Positions 33,101-49,143 of a DNA stretch of 64,000 bases are shown one piece after another. Both the position numbers and the translations under genes were made by a program. The DNA comes from Thermothielavioides terrestris NRRL 8126. Taxonomy: Eukaryota > Ascomycota > Sordariomycetes > Sordariales > Chaetomiaceae. Every line of letters starts with the position of its first letter. Position 1 is the first letter of the stretch. Under the pieces are notes generated by a model, which was not told the origin of the DNA, ran no database searches, and was given only the letters and a program-made list of their open reading frames with translations. Location of the stretch: the NCBI RefSeq assembly GCF_000226115.1, contig NC_016458.1, forward strand, positions 8,537,501 through 8,601,500, read 5' to 3'.

Positions 33101-33754
33101 GTGGGAGCCTCCCCACTTTGAATCCATCATCACTCATACCATCAATCTTCCTGCATACTCATATTGCGTGCCACCGCATCAGAAGAAGAGAAAGAAAAAA
33201 GAAAACTAGGATCTTTGGTGTTCAACTCGGTATGTGGAGGTTCTATTGGAACAAATGAAAGTGTTGCTCGCAGGGGTAGCAACTACCTTAGAACTCGGCA
33301 GATCAGTGGCGATGCCTGCGAGATCCGTTTGTAGTCTTGCTTGTTGGTGTTAAAGAAGGCGTAATAAATTCCACTTACTAGATTTGGTGCACAAAGTCCC
33401 TCCGCCGTAAGTCATTCTGCTAGTTCGAGACCTGACCAACCCTCGCATATCCAGTTCCATAACCGGTGCACACCTAGCCCGGAGATATGTTTGGGCATAG
33501 ACCGTGGGGTTAGTTAGGAAACTCCTGTAAGCCGAGCTCTGGGTAACTCTCTATGGCAACAGCGCCCGACGTCCTTCAAGTTCGCAGAGAATTGTACCAG
33601 CGGAAGACTCGTGCTCGGGGCCGAAGCTGGTGATACCTCGCCCAAACATCGTCCATGATTTGCGCTGGGGATCGACCACTCTCCGTGTAGGCGCACGCTT
33701 TCAAAGAGACCGGAAGCGGAGGCAGATGAGGCAACGGGAGCTCAGTGGAGGCTT
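33101..33754. other. Intergenic, no supported feature
   Basis: Unique-looking sequence between two mobile-element remnants. ORFs are below 65 codons and featureless. Confidence 0.4.
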
Positions 33755-33984
33755 TTCTGTGTCAGAACCTGGGCCTCAATACCGGGGGCTCGGCACCCAC
33801 GGGCCATACTGCCGTAATTAGGATCCACCAGAGCCACAGATCTGGATGCCCAGAGTAGCCCTCTCCCACACACACACTTTGATCAATACAACGAACAACA
33901 CCATCATTGATCACCATCTCTGTGTATCAGGCACTTCGTGATAGCCTCATTGCTTCCATCCTGCGCAGTAGCTCTGTCATTCTG
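33755..33984 (+). mobile_element. Solo LTR (220 bp) of a Copia-related family
   Basis: The LTR spans 33760-33979, flanked by the 5-bp duplication TTCTG (33755-33759, 33980-33984). It starts TGTCAGAACC and ends TCA. It shares ATTAGGATCCACC, a GATGCCCA segment, a TCAATACAACGAACAAC-like stretch and CTGCGCAG with the LTR of the element at 13823, but differs in between, so it is a related subfamily. Not RIP-mutated, unlike that element. Confidence 0.85.
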
Positions 33985-34308
33985 TTGTGTTTTCTCGTCA
34001 TGTCAAAGTGCCGTCCCCCTGAGCTCAACCCACAGCCTGTAGCTGCTGTTCTCCAATTCCACGGCCTTCGCTATCTATCGGGAGAAACGCCGCCCTGTTG
34101 CCCCAGCCATGCACCAGTCTGACAGCCTACCGTGAAGCACTAATTAGCTGCCTCTTCAGGTTATACTTTTCGTGTCGCCTCCATCCATGCAGTCTCCGTC
34201 AGGCAATTTCTCGAGCTACGATCATCATTGGCTTTCTTCCCATTTTCAGTCGCATAAAGTCTTGAGTTGAGATCAAAATCATAGCCGACCTCGGCAGTCG
34301 CTGCGCCG
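33985..34308. other. Intergenic
   Basis: Between the solo LTR and the 3' end of the regulator gene; nothing seen. Confidence 0.4.
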
Positions 34309-36910
34309 TCAAACATTCACGCTCCCAACGCCCGGCAGCCCCAAGCTACCCAGCCACGACATGTCCTCCAACCCAAAGAGCAGCGCATCCGGGTCAAACG
34401 CCAAGTCCTGAAACAACACATCCTGCCACGGAACAACCGCCGCCGCAGCAGGAGCAGCAGCAGCAGCATCCCCACCTCGCCCCGCCTCAGCCGCCCCAGC
34501 CGGCACCTGTGCATCACTGCCATCACCACCAGCACAAACACCAACACCATTACCATCACCACCACCCCCATCCCTCACCTGCCCCTGCCCCTGTCCCAAG
34601 CCAAGACACTGCCCGCCAGCCGACGAAACCCTCTCAAACATGGCCAGACACTGCCCCACGAACGCCGGACACAGGTGCTCGTGCGCGCGCAGCGCCGCCC
34701 TCGCGCGGGCCCACGACTCCGACACCACAGCAGCTGCTGCTGCGCAGCCCTCCTGTTGTTCCACCCGCTGCGCCTGCCCCTGCTGCCCCTGCTGCCCCTG
34801 CGGCCCCTCCTGCTGCTGGCATAACAGCCCCGGCTGCAGCGCGGCAGCCATCAGCACGGTGGCGGCCACGTGCAGGTAGAAGAGGCGGTACCACCAGGGG
34901 ATGGTGAGGATCGTCGGCGCGCTGCTGCCGCCGGGTGGTTCGTGGTTGTTGCTGTTGTTTGTGTTGAGGCACGCGTCGTCGACGAGGGCGATCAGCTTCT
35001 GCGCGTTTTCCACGCACAGCAGGGCGCAGTCTCGTACGATGCGCGCGTGCAGGCTGTTACTGCCGCTGCGGTCTGGGGAGGTCGGGTTGGTGGTGGTGGT
35101 GGTGGAGGCGGGAGGGTGGACGGGTCGGCGTGAGAGGCAGTGACGCGCCAGCAGGGGGCGAAAGAGCGAGATGCGGCCGTGGATGAGGCTGGAGAATGTC
35201 AGTGGGTCGATTGCGGTGACAGGAATACAGGCTCGCCTCAAAAACCGCGAGGAAAAGGGGGGGAACAGGGAGTGCGGTGGTTGGTGGCCCTACCGCAGCT
35301 GGAGGAGCAGCGCCTGCTTGTACGACCAGGGGTCTACGCGCGCATCGACGTGGCCGTGGCGGAGCGACCGCGGCAAGCTGTCCGCCCACCTGTCTAGGCA
35401 GGCGTCGAATCTGGAGACGTTGCTGAAGTGGTCGTCGACGCGGTACAGCGGCGGCAGGCCCAGCTTGTCCGGGACGTTGCTGCGGACGGCCATGTGCGAG
35501 AGCGAGATGTGGTTGGAAACCTCGTACAGCTCCATGATCTTGGCGAGGTAAACGCCTGTCTGGTCGACACCTGAGCCACCCTCTCCGCCATCTCCCTGGG
35601 TGGCGTGGCGTGATGGTTGCGCCGTGACGGGCAGAGGCGATGGGAGCATCACCATCGGCGTCCGCCCTGCTCCCCAAGACGTCATCCTGGTGCGAGCGCA
35701 TTAGCACCCGCAGCGTTTGTTCCACGTTGTGTGGGGCCGATGACCGGGTCAACGACGAACCTGTCCATGTAAACACAGCATTGCCACAGCTGCTCCTTGA
35801 AGCTGCGGGGGACTCGATCCGAGGGGTCGTCCACTGAGGCGCTGGCCTTGTCGAGACCGATGCTCTGTGCCATTCGCACGGCAATGCCGACGGCCATCCA
35901 GGTCTGGTGCGGGTTGCTGGAGCACTGAAGATAGCGGGCCGCGAGGAGCAGGCTCTGCACCAGCTCGACCGAGGGGGCCTGCCACAAGACAGTCTCGACG
36001 CGAAGCAAGGCCCAAGCGCGGCGGAAGTATGCGTTGCCCGCTCGATTTCTCTCCTCTGTGGGCACGTTTTCCTGCAGCTGCGTGGAGAGGGCGAAGACAG
36101 TGTTGAGCGTGCTCAGGAAGATGCGCTCGTCGGTATGATCCTGCAACGGGTGGCCGGCGAACACGGCCTCGTACAAGCGGCTGAAGAGTCCGGGCTCGAG
36201 CATGGGCTCGAGTGGCTGGATGTACTGCCAGAACAAGTCCACCAGGCGGTCCGCATGTCTCCGCTGGGGGAGCACGTTGTGGTCAATGCCGCCGGGTAGC
36301 GGATCAATATCCAGGCGCAGGTCGAACAACGGAGCATCGGACAAGGGCGCCGAATGAATGACCCTTTTGCTTGGAGCAATACCCAGTCGCGCGTCTATCG
36401 CGGCTTTCACCTCGCCGGCAAAGGCGCCATGGACCACGCCGGAAGGCGGGTCTGTGGATTCCGTCAGGTCTGACCCGCATGACCCTTGCAATTCGACGTC
36501 CAGAGAGTGAGGTGATGTTTTGCTCCCTGGCGAAGACACGCCGCTGTGTCCCCGTCCAACGACTTGAATGCTCTGACTGGTGGTGGCCCAGAAGGGCCCG
36601 GGCCTGTAGGAGCAAGAGCTGCGTCTCTTCACACACAGGTTGCATGCTGATACAACAACATTGATCAGTTACCGGGCCAAGTGTGCTCCAGGGTGGACGT
36701 GGGCTGGGGGTACACTGCTCAGGGCAAACACAAGATGGGCGATAGCCTCGCAGAAAAGAGCGTGTCACCGGTCAGCGAGCGTGTCACATAATTACCTGGC
36801 CTGGCGCCGTCGCACTTCTTCTTGCTTATCCGGCAGCGCTCGCAAGCAATGGCTATCTTCAGCCTCCTAGAGCGCCGCATCGGGCCCGGCAATCCCTCCG
36901 TGTTCGACAT
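34309..36910 (-). CDS. Zn(II)2Cys6 fungal transcription factor
   Basis: Four exons (36796-36910, 35761-36646, 35294-35686, 34309-35188) give 757 residues. The first intron splits the binuclear cluster. The six zinc cysteines are C23, C26, C33, C40, C43 and C50 (CERCRISKKKC...CNLCVKRRSSC). The middle homology region (fungal_trans) includes LVDLFWQYIQPLEPMLEPGLF, LWQCCVYMDR and SWGAGRTPMVMLPSPLP. The tail after about residue 540 is Gln, Ala and Gly-rich with imperfect triplet repeats. It is a nuclear DNA-binding regulator. It is divergent from an MFS exporter 360 bp away, which it may control. Start chosen as MSNTEG at 36910, 22 residues before the first zinc cysteine. Target unknown. Confidence 0.88.
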
Positions 36911-37270
36911 GTCGGATATATCTTGCTGCTCGCAATGCGCCGAAATGGGCGTGAGTTGGCGGAATGAATGACCCAGGCGGACGCCAGGAGGCGGAAGGGA
37001 GCGGAAGACTGGCGGAAGGGCCGCTGATAGGATGTGCGTCTTGCGTAGGCAGCCAGTCATGATCGACGAGACCCAGCCCAAGCTCCACTATCCTAGACAT
37101 TTACCCCTTGTCGATGGCGGAATGCCGTCCTGGGAGACGGGACCAGCGATCATTGGCTGGAGCTTACTGTGTACGCTGAGGGCACGCTCCCTTATAAGTC
37201 CTCAGCAACATGAAGCCGAGTCTCCGGAAGGAAGCAAAGATTGGGGATAGCAACAAACAGTCGTATCGCC
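36911..37270. promoter_or_regulatory. Divergent promoter, regulator / MFS exporter
   Basis: 360 bp between the two start codons. CGG-type half-sites occur, as expected in GC-rich DNA, but no clear CGG-n-CCG pair was singled out. Confidence 0.45.
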
Positions 37271-38953
37271 ATGCTGCCAGTCGATTTCAGCCCAGCGCCA
37301 CAGCAGGCGACCACAATCTCGGCCAGCGTAAACACTGCGCTCACTGGCCCCGACGACTCGGACGGGAACGAGAAAGTGCATGAACCGAACCCGTCGCTAC
37401 GGTCTCTTGCTGCCGGCAGTTTGCAGGACGGCGAGGACTTGCAAGAACAACAGCAGCAGCAACAACATCGCATCGTCGAGTTCCTCCCCGGCGACCCGAC
37501 GAACCCTATGGAGTTCTCGGCCGCCAAGAAGTGGTTCATCACGTCCATCGTGACAACATCGATCCTCGCCATCACGTTGACCTCGTCAGCCTATTCCTCG
37601 TCAGCCGTCCAAGTCATGGCCGAGTTCGACGTCAGCTCCGAGGTGTTCGCCCTCGGCATCTCCCTCTTCGTGCTGGGCTTCGCCGTGGGGCCCGCGCTCT
37701 GGGCGCCGCTTTCCGAGCTGTACGGCCGGCAGGTCCTGTTCGTCGTCACGCACGGCTTCGTCACGGCCTTCGTCGCCGCCTCGGCGGGCTGCAACTCGAT
37801 GGCCTCGCTGCTGGTCTTCCGCTTCCTGGCCGGCACCTTCGGCGCGTCGCCCATGACCAACTCGGGCGGCGTCATCGCCGACATGTTCCCGCCGGCCCAG
37901 CGCGGCCTGGCCCTGACCTTCTTCTCCGCCGCGCCCTTCATGGGCCCCGTCTTCGGCCCCGTCATCGGCGGCTTCGTCACCGAGACCGTCGGCTGGCGCT
38001 GGGTCCACGGCGTGTGCGCCATCTTCGTCGGCCTCGTGTGGATCGCCGGCTCCCTGCTGCTGCCCGAGACGTACGGCCCCGTGCTGCTCAGTCGGCGAGC
38101 CGCGGCGCTGACGCGCGAGACGGGCCGGCAGCACGTCAGCGTGCTGCACGCGGCGCGCGCTGGCAGCGGCAGCGGCAGCGGGGGCGGCGGGAGTTCGTCG
38201 CCCGCCGCCGTCTTTGGCCGCGCGCTCAGGCGGCCCTGGGCGCTCCTCTTTCTCGAGCCGATCGTGCTCGTCGCGTCGACCTACCTCGCCATCCTCTACG
38301 GCATCATCTACATGTTCCTGGGCGCCTTCCCGATCGTGTACCAGCGCAACCGCGGCTGGAGCCCCGGCGTCGGCGGGCTGGCCTTCCTCGGCCTGGCCGT
38401 CGGCATGCTGCTCGGGCTGGCCTACACCGTGCTCGACAACGGGCGGTACCAGCGGCTGCTGGCGGCGGGGCGCGCCACGCCCGAGTCGCGGCTGCCGCCG
38501 GCCATGCTGGGCGCGCTGGTGCTGCCGGCGTCCATGTTCGCCTTCGCGTGGACCAACGGGCCCGGCGTGCACTGGGCCGCCAGCATCGTCCTCTCGGCCC
38601 CCTTCGGCTTCGGCTGCGTGCTGGTCTTCCTGTCCATCCTCAACTACCTGCTCGACGCCTACACCATCTACGCCGCCTCGGTGCTGGCGGCCGGTGCCAT
38701 CCTGCGGTCCTTCTTCGCCACCGCGTTCCCGCTCTTCGTCTCGCAGATGTACGCCAACCTCGGCATCCACTGGGCCAGCTCCGTCCCGGCGTTTCTGACG
38801 GTCCTGTGCATGCCGTTTCCGTTTCTGGTGTACAGGTACGGCGCGGCGCTGCGCATGAAGTGCCGGTATGCCCACGAGGCGGCAATGCTGCTGGCTAAGA
38901 TGCGCGGGACCCAGTCGGGGGAGGCCGCCGAGGAGACGCCAGCGTCTGCTTGA
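37271..38953 (+). CDS. MFS drug:H+ antiporter (DHA1 family)
   Basis: Intronless, 560 residues from MLPVDFSPAP; the open frame upstream has no ATG. The hydrophilic N-terminus carries a Gln run, followed by WFITSIVTTSILAIT as first helix. Family marks: LGFAVGPALWAPLSELYGRQ (loop 2-3 motif), RFLAGTFGASPMTNSGG, FFSAAPFMGPVFGPVIGG, LLPETYGPVLLSRRA and NRGWSPGVGGLAFLG. Twelve membrane segments are visible in two halves with a basic loop between. Such pumps export toxic compounds, polyamines or secondary metabolites at the plasma membrane. Divergent from the Zn2Cys6 regulator. No biosynthetic core gene is near. Substrate unknown. Confidence 0.9.
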   Translation: MLPVDFSPAPQQATTISASVNTALTGPDDSDGNEKVHEPNPSLRSLAAGSLQDGEDLQEQQQQQQHRIVEFLPGDPTNPMEFSAAKKWFITSIVTTSILAITLTSSAYSSSAVQVMAEFDVSSEVFALGISLFVLGFAVGPALWAPLSELYGRQVLFVVTHGFVTAFVAASAGCNSMASLLVFRFLAGTFGASPMTNSGGVIADMFPPAQRGLALTFFSAAPFMGPVFGPVIGGFVTETVGWRWVHGVCAIFVGLVWIAGSLLLPETYGPVLLSRRAAALTRETGRQHVSVLHAARAGSGSGSGGGGSSSPAAVFGRALRRPWALLFLEPIVLVASTYLAILYGIIYMFLGAFPIVYQRNRGWSPGVGGLAFLGLAVGMLLGLAYTVLDNGRYQRLLAAGRATPESRLPPAMLGALVLPASMFAFAWTNGPGVHWAASIVLSAPFGFGCVLVFLSILNYLLDAYTIYAASVLAAGAILRSFFATAFPLFVSQMYANLGIHWASSVPAFLTVLCMPFPFLVYRYGAALRMKCRYAHEAAMLLAKMRGTQSGEAAEETPASA

Positions 38954-44515
<5,562 letters not shown>

Positions 44516-45612
44516 CTACATGCATGCATCCTTGGTCAGGGGGTGGGGGTGGGTGTGATTAGACGGGAGATTCTGGTTGCACTTCGTGTTGAGAGCGCAC
44601 CTAAGCGGCCTCTGGGGTAATGTTAATTATCGTCTTTCTGGAGAAGTTTGTTTTATTGGAGTATCGTTTAGATACAGGACAGCGGTGTGGGTATGGGAGA
44701 GATTGTTACGACGTTGCGGGATGGGCGAAATAGTAATCTCCTAGGTTATGGGACGCTGTGGTATAGATAGGGTTGCTCAGCGGCGGACAGTGTTTTCCAT
44801 CGGCAATGAATGGATGGTCCATCAGGATCCGGCGGCACGTAACCGCCGTACTTGACTGAATGTTCTTCTAGGTGAGCAGATTAAGGCTTGTTTGTTTATG
44901 TTGTCTTGCGAGTTGCGACATACCCCCTTACCCCTTTTCCTCGATTTCGGCCATTTTCTAGTTTATGTTTGAATCCAGCAGTGTGTCCGAGCACCGGCAG
45001 TGTACGGTCGGACTCTCCAGTTCCAACCATGTTGCGCGTTTGAGTTTATTTTGTTGTCCCCCTTTCGCACGATCCAGTGGACGGCTAGAGCCAAGAAGAT
45101 ACTACATGGCTAGAGCCAAGAAGATACTACATTGAAGCGTGTTGTTGGAGTTCAGGACTCTTCAACTGAATGGAACACTGCCCCACAGCCCGCCGCTAAC
45201 TTAGCGGATCCGCAAGGTAACATTTGGCTTCCGCCATCCGCCATCCCCATCCGCCATTCAACATCCAAGTCTTCCGGAAACTCCCGCAGAGACCAATCCG
45301 CTTCTCAGTTCGCTGAGATGGCCCCCAACTACGACTAGGTACTCATTACTCAATGTTAATTCCGCTCCCCGGTAGTTGGCCGACTCAGTTTTTGGAGACC
45401 CACGGGCCTGTGTTTCATTTGAAATTCACTGCCTCTGTCTAGGCACTCTCGGATTTGCTTCGGCCCGGGTTTTCTTTGATACCTTTTCTGCGCCGGACGC
45501 CTTCGGAGGGCGGTATCATTCCCTTCTTCTTGCATTAAGATCTCGACGAGCCAAGGGTTGACTCAGATTTGAAAGTTTTGATCATTGCTTCCACCCCCGG
45601 TTTCACGACAGC
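44516..45612. other. Intergenic
   Basis: 1.1 kb between KatG and the next transporter. Contains an exact 25-bp tandem duplication (45083-45107, 45108-45132). No supported ORF. Confidence 0.45.
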
Positions 45613-47274
45613 ATGGCCAGCGCCCAACCGGACACGCAGCCAACTGAGTCAAGTGACTTGGACTGGAACGGGCCTGATGATCCAGACTGCCCCTACAACT
45701 GGCCGCTCTGGAAGCGCATCTACATGACCAGCATCCCGGCGCTGCTTTGCGTTAATGTGCAAGTGTGCCCCTCTCCACCTGGCCAAGAAGAAGCCAAGAA
45801 AAGAAAAGAAAAATAGGAGAGAAGACCCAGCCTCCGCTCTGACTCATACCAGGTCATTCGCCTCGTCCGTGTACACATCCGGAGCCGACGACATATCACG
45901 AGAGTTTGGCGTCTCGCAGACAGAATCCCTTCTCGGTCTTTCTCTCTTCCTCTGGGCGCTCGGCCTGGGCGCCATCATCGCCGCGCCAGTCAGCGAGTAC
46001 TACGGCCGCCGGATAGTGTACCTTACCACCGTTCCGGTGTTCGGCCTCTTCATCCTGGGCTCCGGACTGGCCCAAAATTTTGCGACCCTGGCCGTCTGCC
46101 GGACGCTCGCAGGCTTCTTTGGCAGCGCAGTCGTGTCGGTCGGCGGTGGCACCAATGCCGATCTCTGGCCGCCTGCCCTGACGGGATTTGTCTATCCCTT
46201 CTACTTCGTGTCGCCGTTTCTGGGACCTGCCTTCGGTATGATCCGGCCATCACGGCCGCCTTCTAGCAGATATTCTGGACGCTGACCTCCTCAGGCCCTG
46301 TCATCGGCGGTTTTCTGAGCGAGGCAAAAGGCTTCCGCTGGCTCGAGTGGGTCATCCTGTTCATGGTCGCGTTTATCTACCTGTATTCGCTTCCGCAGTA
46401 CGAAACCTACAAGAAGACGATCCTCGAAAAGCGCGCGCGGGCCGAGAAGCGGTCCAGCGCGCCCCGGCCCCGCGCATTCAAGATCGCCCTGCCCTCGAGC
46501 GCCGTCGTCCAGCGCATCGTGCTCAAGCCCTTCAGGATGCTCTTCGTCGAGTCCATCGTGCTCTTCATGACCATCTACATGGCCTTCAACTTCGCCGTCT
46601 TCTACAGCTTCTTCGCCGCCTTCCCCTACATCTTCGGCGCCGTCGGCGGCAGCGGCCTGTACAACTTCACCGCCGGCCAGGAAGGGCTCACGTTCATCTC
46701 GATCGCGCTCGGCTGCGTCGTCGGCTTCGTCGCGGTCGTCTACATCGACCGGCGCACGTACCCGGCGCTCGAGGCCAAGTACGGCGCCGGGGCGGTGCCG
46801 CCCGAGTACCGGCTCTACGGCGCCATGGTCGGCTGCGCGCTCAACCCGGCCAGCCTGTTCTGGTTCGGCTGGTCGGCCAACGCGGGCGCCTTCTGGCCGA
46901 GCCCCGTCGTCGCCGCCGTGCCCTTCGCCGTCGGCAACATCATGGTCTACAGCAGCGGCGCGCTGTACATCATGAACTCGTACGGCTCGCTGCACGGCGC
47001 CAGCGCCCTCAGCGCCAACAGCCTGCTGCGCTACGCCGCCGGCGGCGCGTTCCCGCTCTTCACCGTCCAGATGTTCTCGTCCATGGGCATCGGCTGGGCG
47101 AGCAGCCTGCTGGGCTTTGTCTCGGTGGCCTTGGTGCCGGTGCCGTGGGTGCTGTACAAGTACGGGCACAGGATCAGGGCGAGGTCGCAGTACATCACGA
47201 TCAAGGCGCCCGTGTTGGAGAACCCGGATTCGTCGCGGGAGATGACGAGCGAGGGAGAGGAGGTGGCGGTATAG
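45613..47274 (+). CDS. MFS transporter (DHA1-like)
   Basis: Three exons (45613-45758, 45853-46235, 46295-47274) give 502 residues. The first intron has a GC donor (GCAAGT); the GT choices nearby do not join in frame with the conserved FASSVYTSG segment. The N-terminus is short and acidic (LDWNGPDDPDCPYNWPLWKRIY, typical for the family). Motifs: APVSEYYGRRIVYL (loop 2-3), RTLAGFFGSAVVSVGGG, SPFLGPAFGPVIGGFLSE, and RRTYPALEAKYGAGAVPPEYRL between helices. Twelve membrane segments are visible. Likely exports drugs or metabolites at the plasma membrane; substrate unknown. Confidence 0.88.
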
Positions 47275-47745
47275 ACGGCGGGGGCAGCGGAGGGCAACTG
47301 GATATTGGAAATGTCACCCGGCCGCGTGTGACGATACTAGAGGGAGTTGAACTGGTCAGCTCCAATAATAACCTTTGGTTGCGGCTGACAACTACCAGCC
47401 CCTCAGGATTACTGAAGCTCCGAGCGGCCCGGAGTTTAATATAGATGTTAAATCAGGGACGATGGTCAAACTCTAAAACCAAGCATACCTCTGAAATGTA
47501 GCATACCTTAATACCTTGTCATGCCAGCATGATCTTACACACGTCCACCACATGTACCGGGTGTTTTCGCCTTTTGTGCGGTTTCGTACCCCAACCCAAC
47601 GACTGTTCAGGATGTACCCGCAACTAACACCTCCCCCTTCCAAAACCGCCACCTTACACGAGCAGAAAGCAACCCCCCTTGCCCATGCCCTGAACCCCCT
47701 TAGTATAGATCCCCAACCACCTAAGTAACACTAACCTACCAGTCC
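47275..47745. other. Intergenic between convergent genes
   Basis: 3' flanks of the MFS gene and the CsbD-like gene. Nothing else visible. Confidence 0.4.
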
Positions 47746-48409
47746 TCAATCCCTCTTCTTCCCCTGCTGCCCCTGACCCGGCTGACCCCCCTGCCCCCCA
47801 GCACCACCACCACCAGCACCACCCCCACCCCCAAGCCCACCCCTACCAGAACCAGAGCCCGAGCCAGAACGAGCGGAGCTCTTACTCTTACTGGCCGCCC
47901 CCTCCTGCCGCATGCCCTCGCAGCCGGTCAGCCGGCCGGCGAGCTCCTCGGCGCGGCCGTAGCCGGTCTTGGCCGGGTCGCGGCCCTCGAGCGCGGTCTG
48001 CAGCGCCGCGCGCGCGCGCGCCTTGTCCTGCGCGCCCGACGCCCGCCACGACTCGGAGCCCGTCAGGCTGCCGATTGTGCTCTGCCGATGCCAGCGCCGA
48101 TGCCGACGCGGGCGTGTTAGATTTGTTGTGTGTATGGTTGGGATGTGTATGGATGTAGGTTGGTGGTGGATGCGGAGGTGGGCGGAGGTGGGCGGGTGTT
48201 TGCGATGAGTTTGGGGAGGTGGTGAAAATGGTTGATGGGAGGGGAAATTGGGGCGGCGAGGTGATGGGAATGGGATGGGAGAAGGAAGAGTGTTGGGCAC
48301 GCACCTCGGCTGCGCCCTTGATGTATTCTGCGTGGCCGGCCCAGAGACCGGTCTGCGGTTGGCGGTTCGGGTCTTGGGGGTTGCTGGGACTGTCAGACGA
48401 GGCGGACAT
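47746..48409 (-). CDS. CsbD-like small protein (cruciform/mismatch-binding Hmp1-type)
   Basis: Two exons (48305-48409, 47746-48081) give 146 residues. The N-terminal block TGLWAGHAEYIKGAAE, then STIGSLTGSESWRASG and further Ala/Arg helical repeats match the fungal 'mismatched base pair and cruciform DNA recognition' group within the CsbD-like family. The C-terminal 50 residues are Ser/Gly-rich low complexity with many Gly-Gly runs, ending GQQGKKRD. The intron lies after GAAE. Related proteins bind DNA structures or act in general stress; the exact role here is unknown. Confidence 0.75.
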
Positions 48410-49143
48410 GGTTGCTACGGCCGGATGCGCAAGCGGGAATAGTTGGGACGGATGATGGTGTTGCTGTTGGTTTCCGTTGAAGTTCTACACCGGTCTTCGT
48501 CAATTGTCCAGTTGGGCGGACAGAACACAAGAAAATTGGGTATATCGAATGTCCAGTGCGCCGTGTTTTGGATGTCGGGAGGAGGAGGAGTGCTGTGTAG
48601 GCGAAGCGTCTTTGTAAGTGACGTCGTCTGACGTCACGGCGGTTAAGGACGACTCGTTGAGTATTGAATGCCAGCGGTTTTGGCTAGTCGCGTACTCTAC
48701 TGTGCACGGATTAATTTCCCAGCATTGACTCTGGCTTCGTTCCATAGGCCACATCCGGCTCGGCCGAATGTCCCTTTCTGCCCCGAGGCTATCCCCTTTC
48801 CCCTTCGATGGGCCAACGCATGGAGGGCGGAGACCAAGAGACGGGGGAGGCACTCACTGGGCGCACCAGGATTGACCAGGACTATGACAGACCGAACTCT
48901 CACAATATATCCTGCTATCTTTGCGAGAAAGACGCCCTTTCGATCGCGGGACCAGCCCCTAACAGGAGGGGCCAGAAGTTGCAGCGAGGAATTTTGTTGA
49001 TTGAAAAACCGCGTGACACGATGAATTGTCCCCGTGGTCAAGATTTATATCGCCGCAGGGTGGAAGAGAAGCCACCGTTGCTAGTTATTAGGTTATTAGC
49101 AATGCTCCCCTGGTCTACGTCTTATGCCCGAGGTAGTAAACTC
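48410..49143. other. Intergenic
   Basis: Upstream of the CsbD-like gene and downstream of the glycosidase-like gene. No supported gene. Confidence 0.4.
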
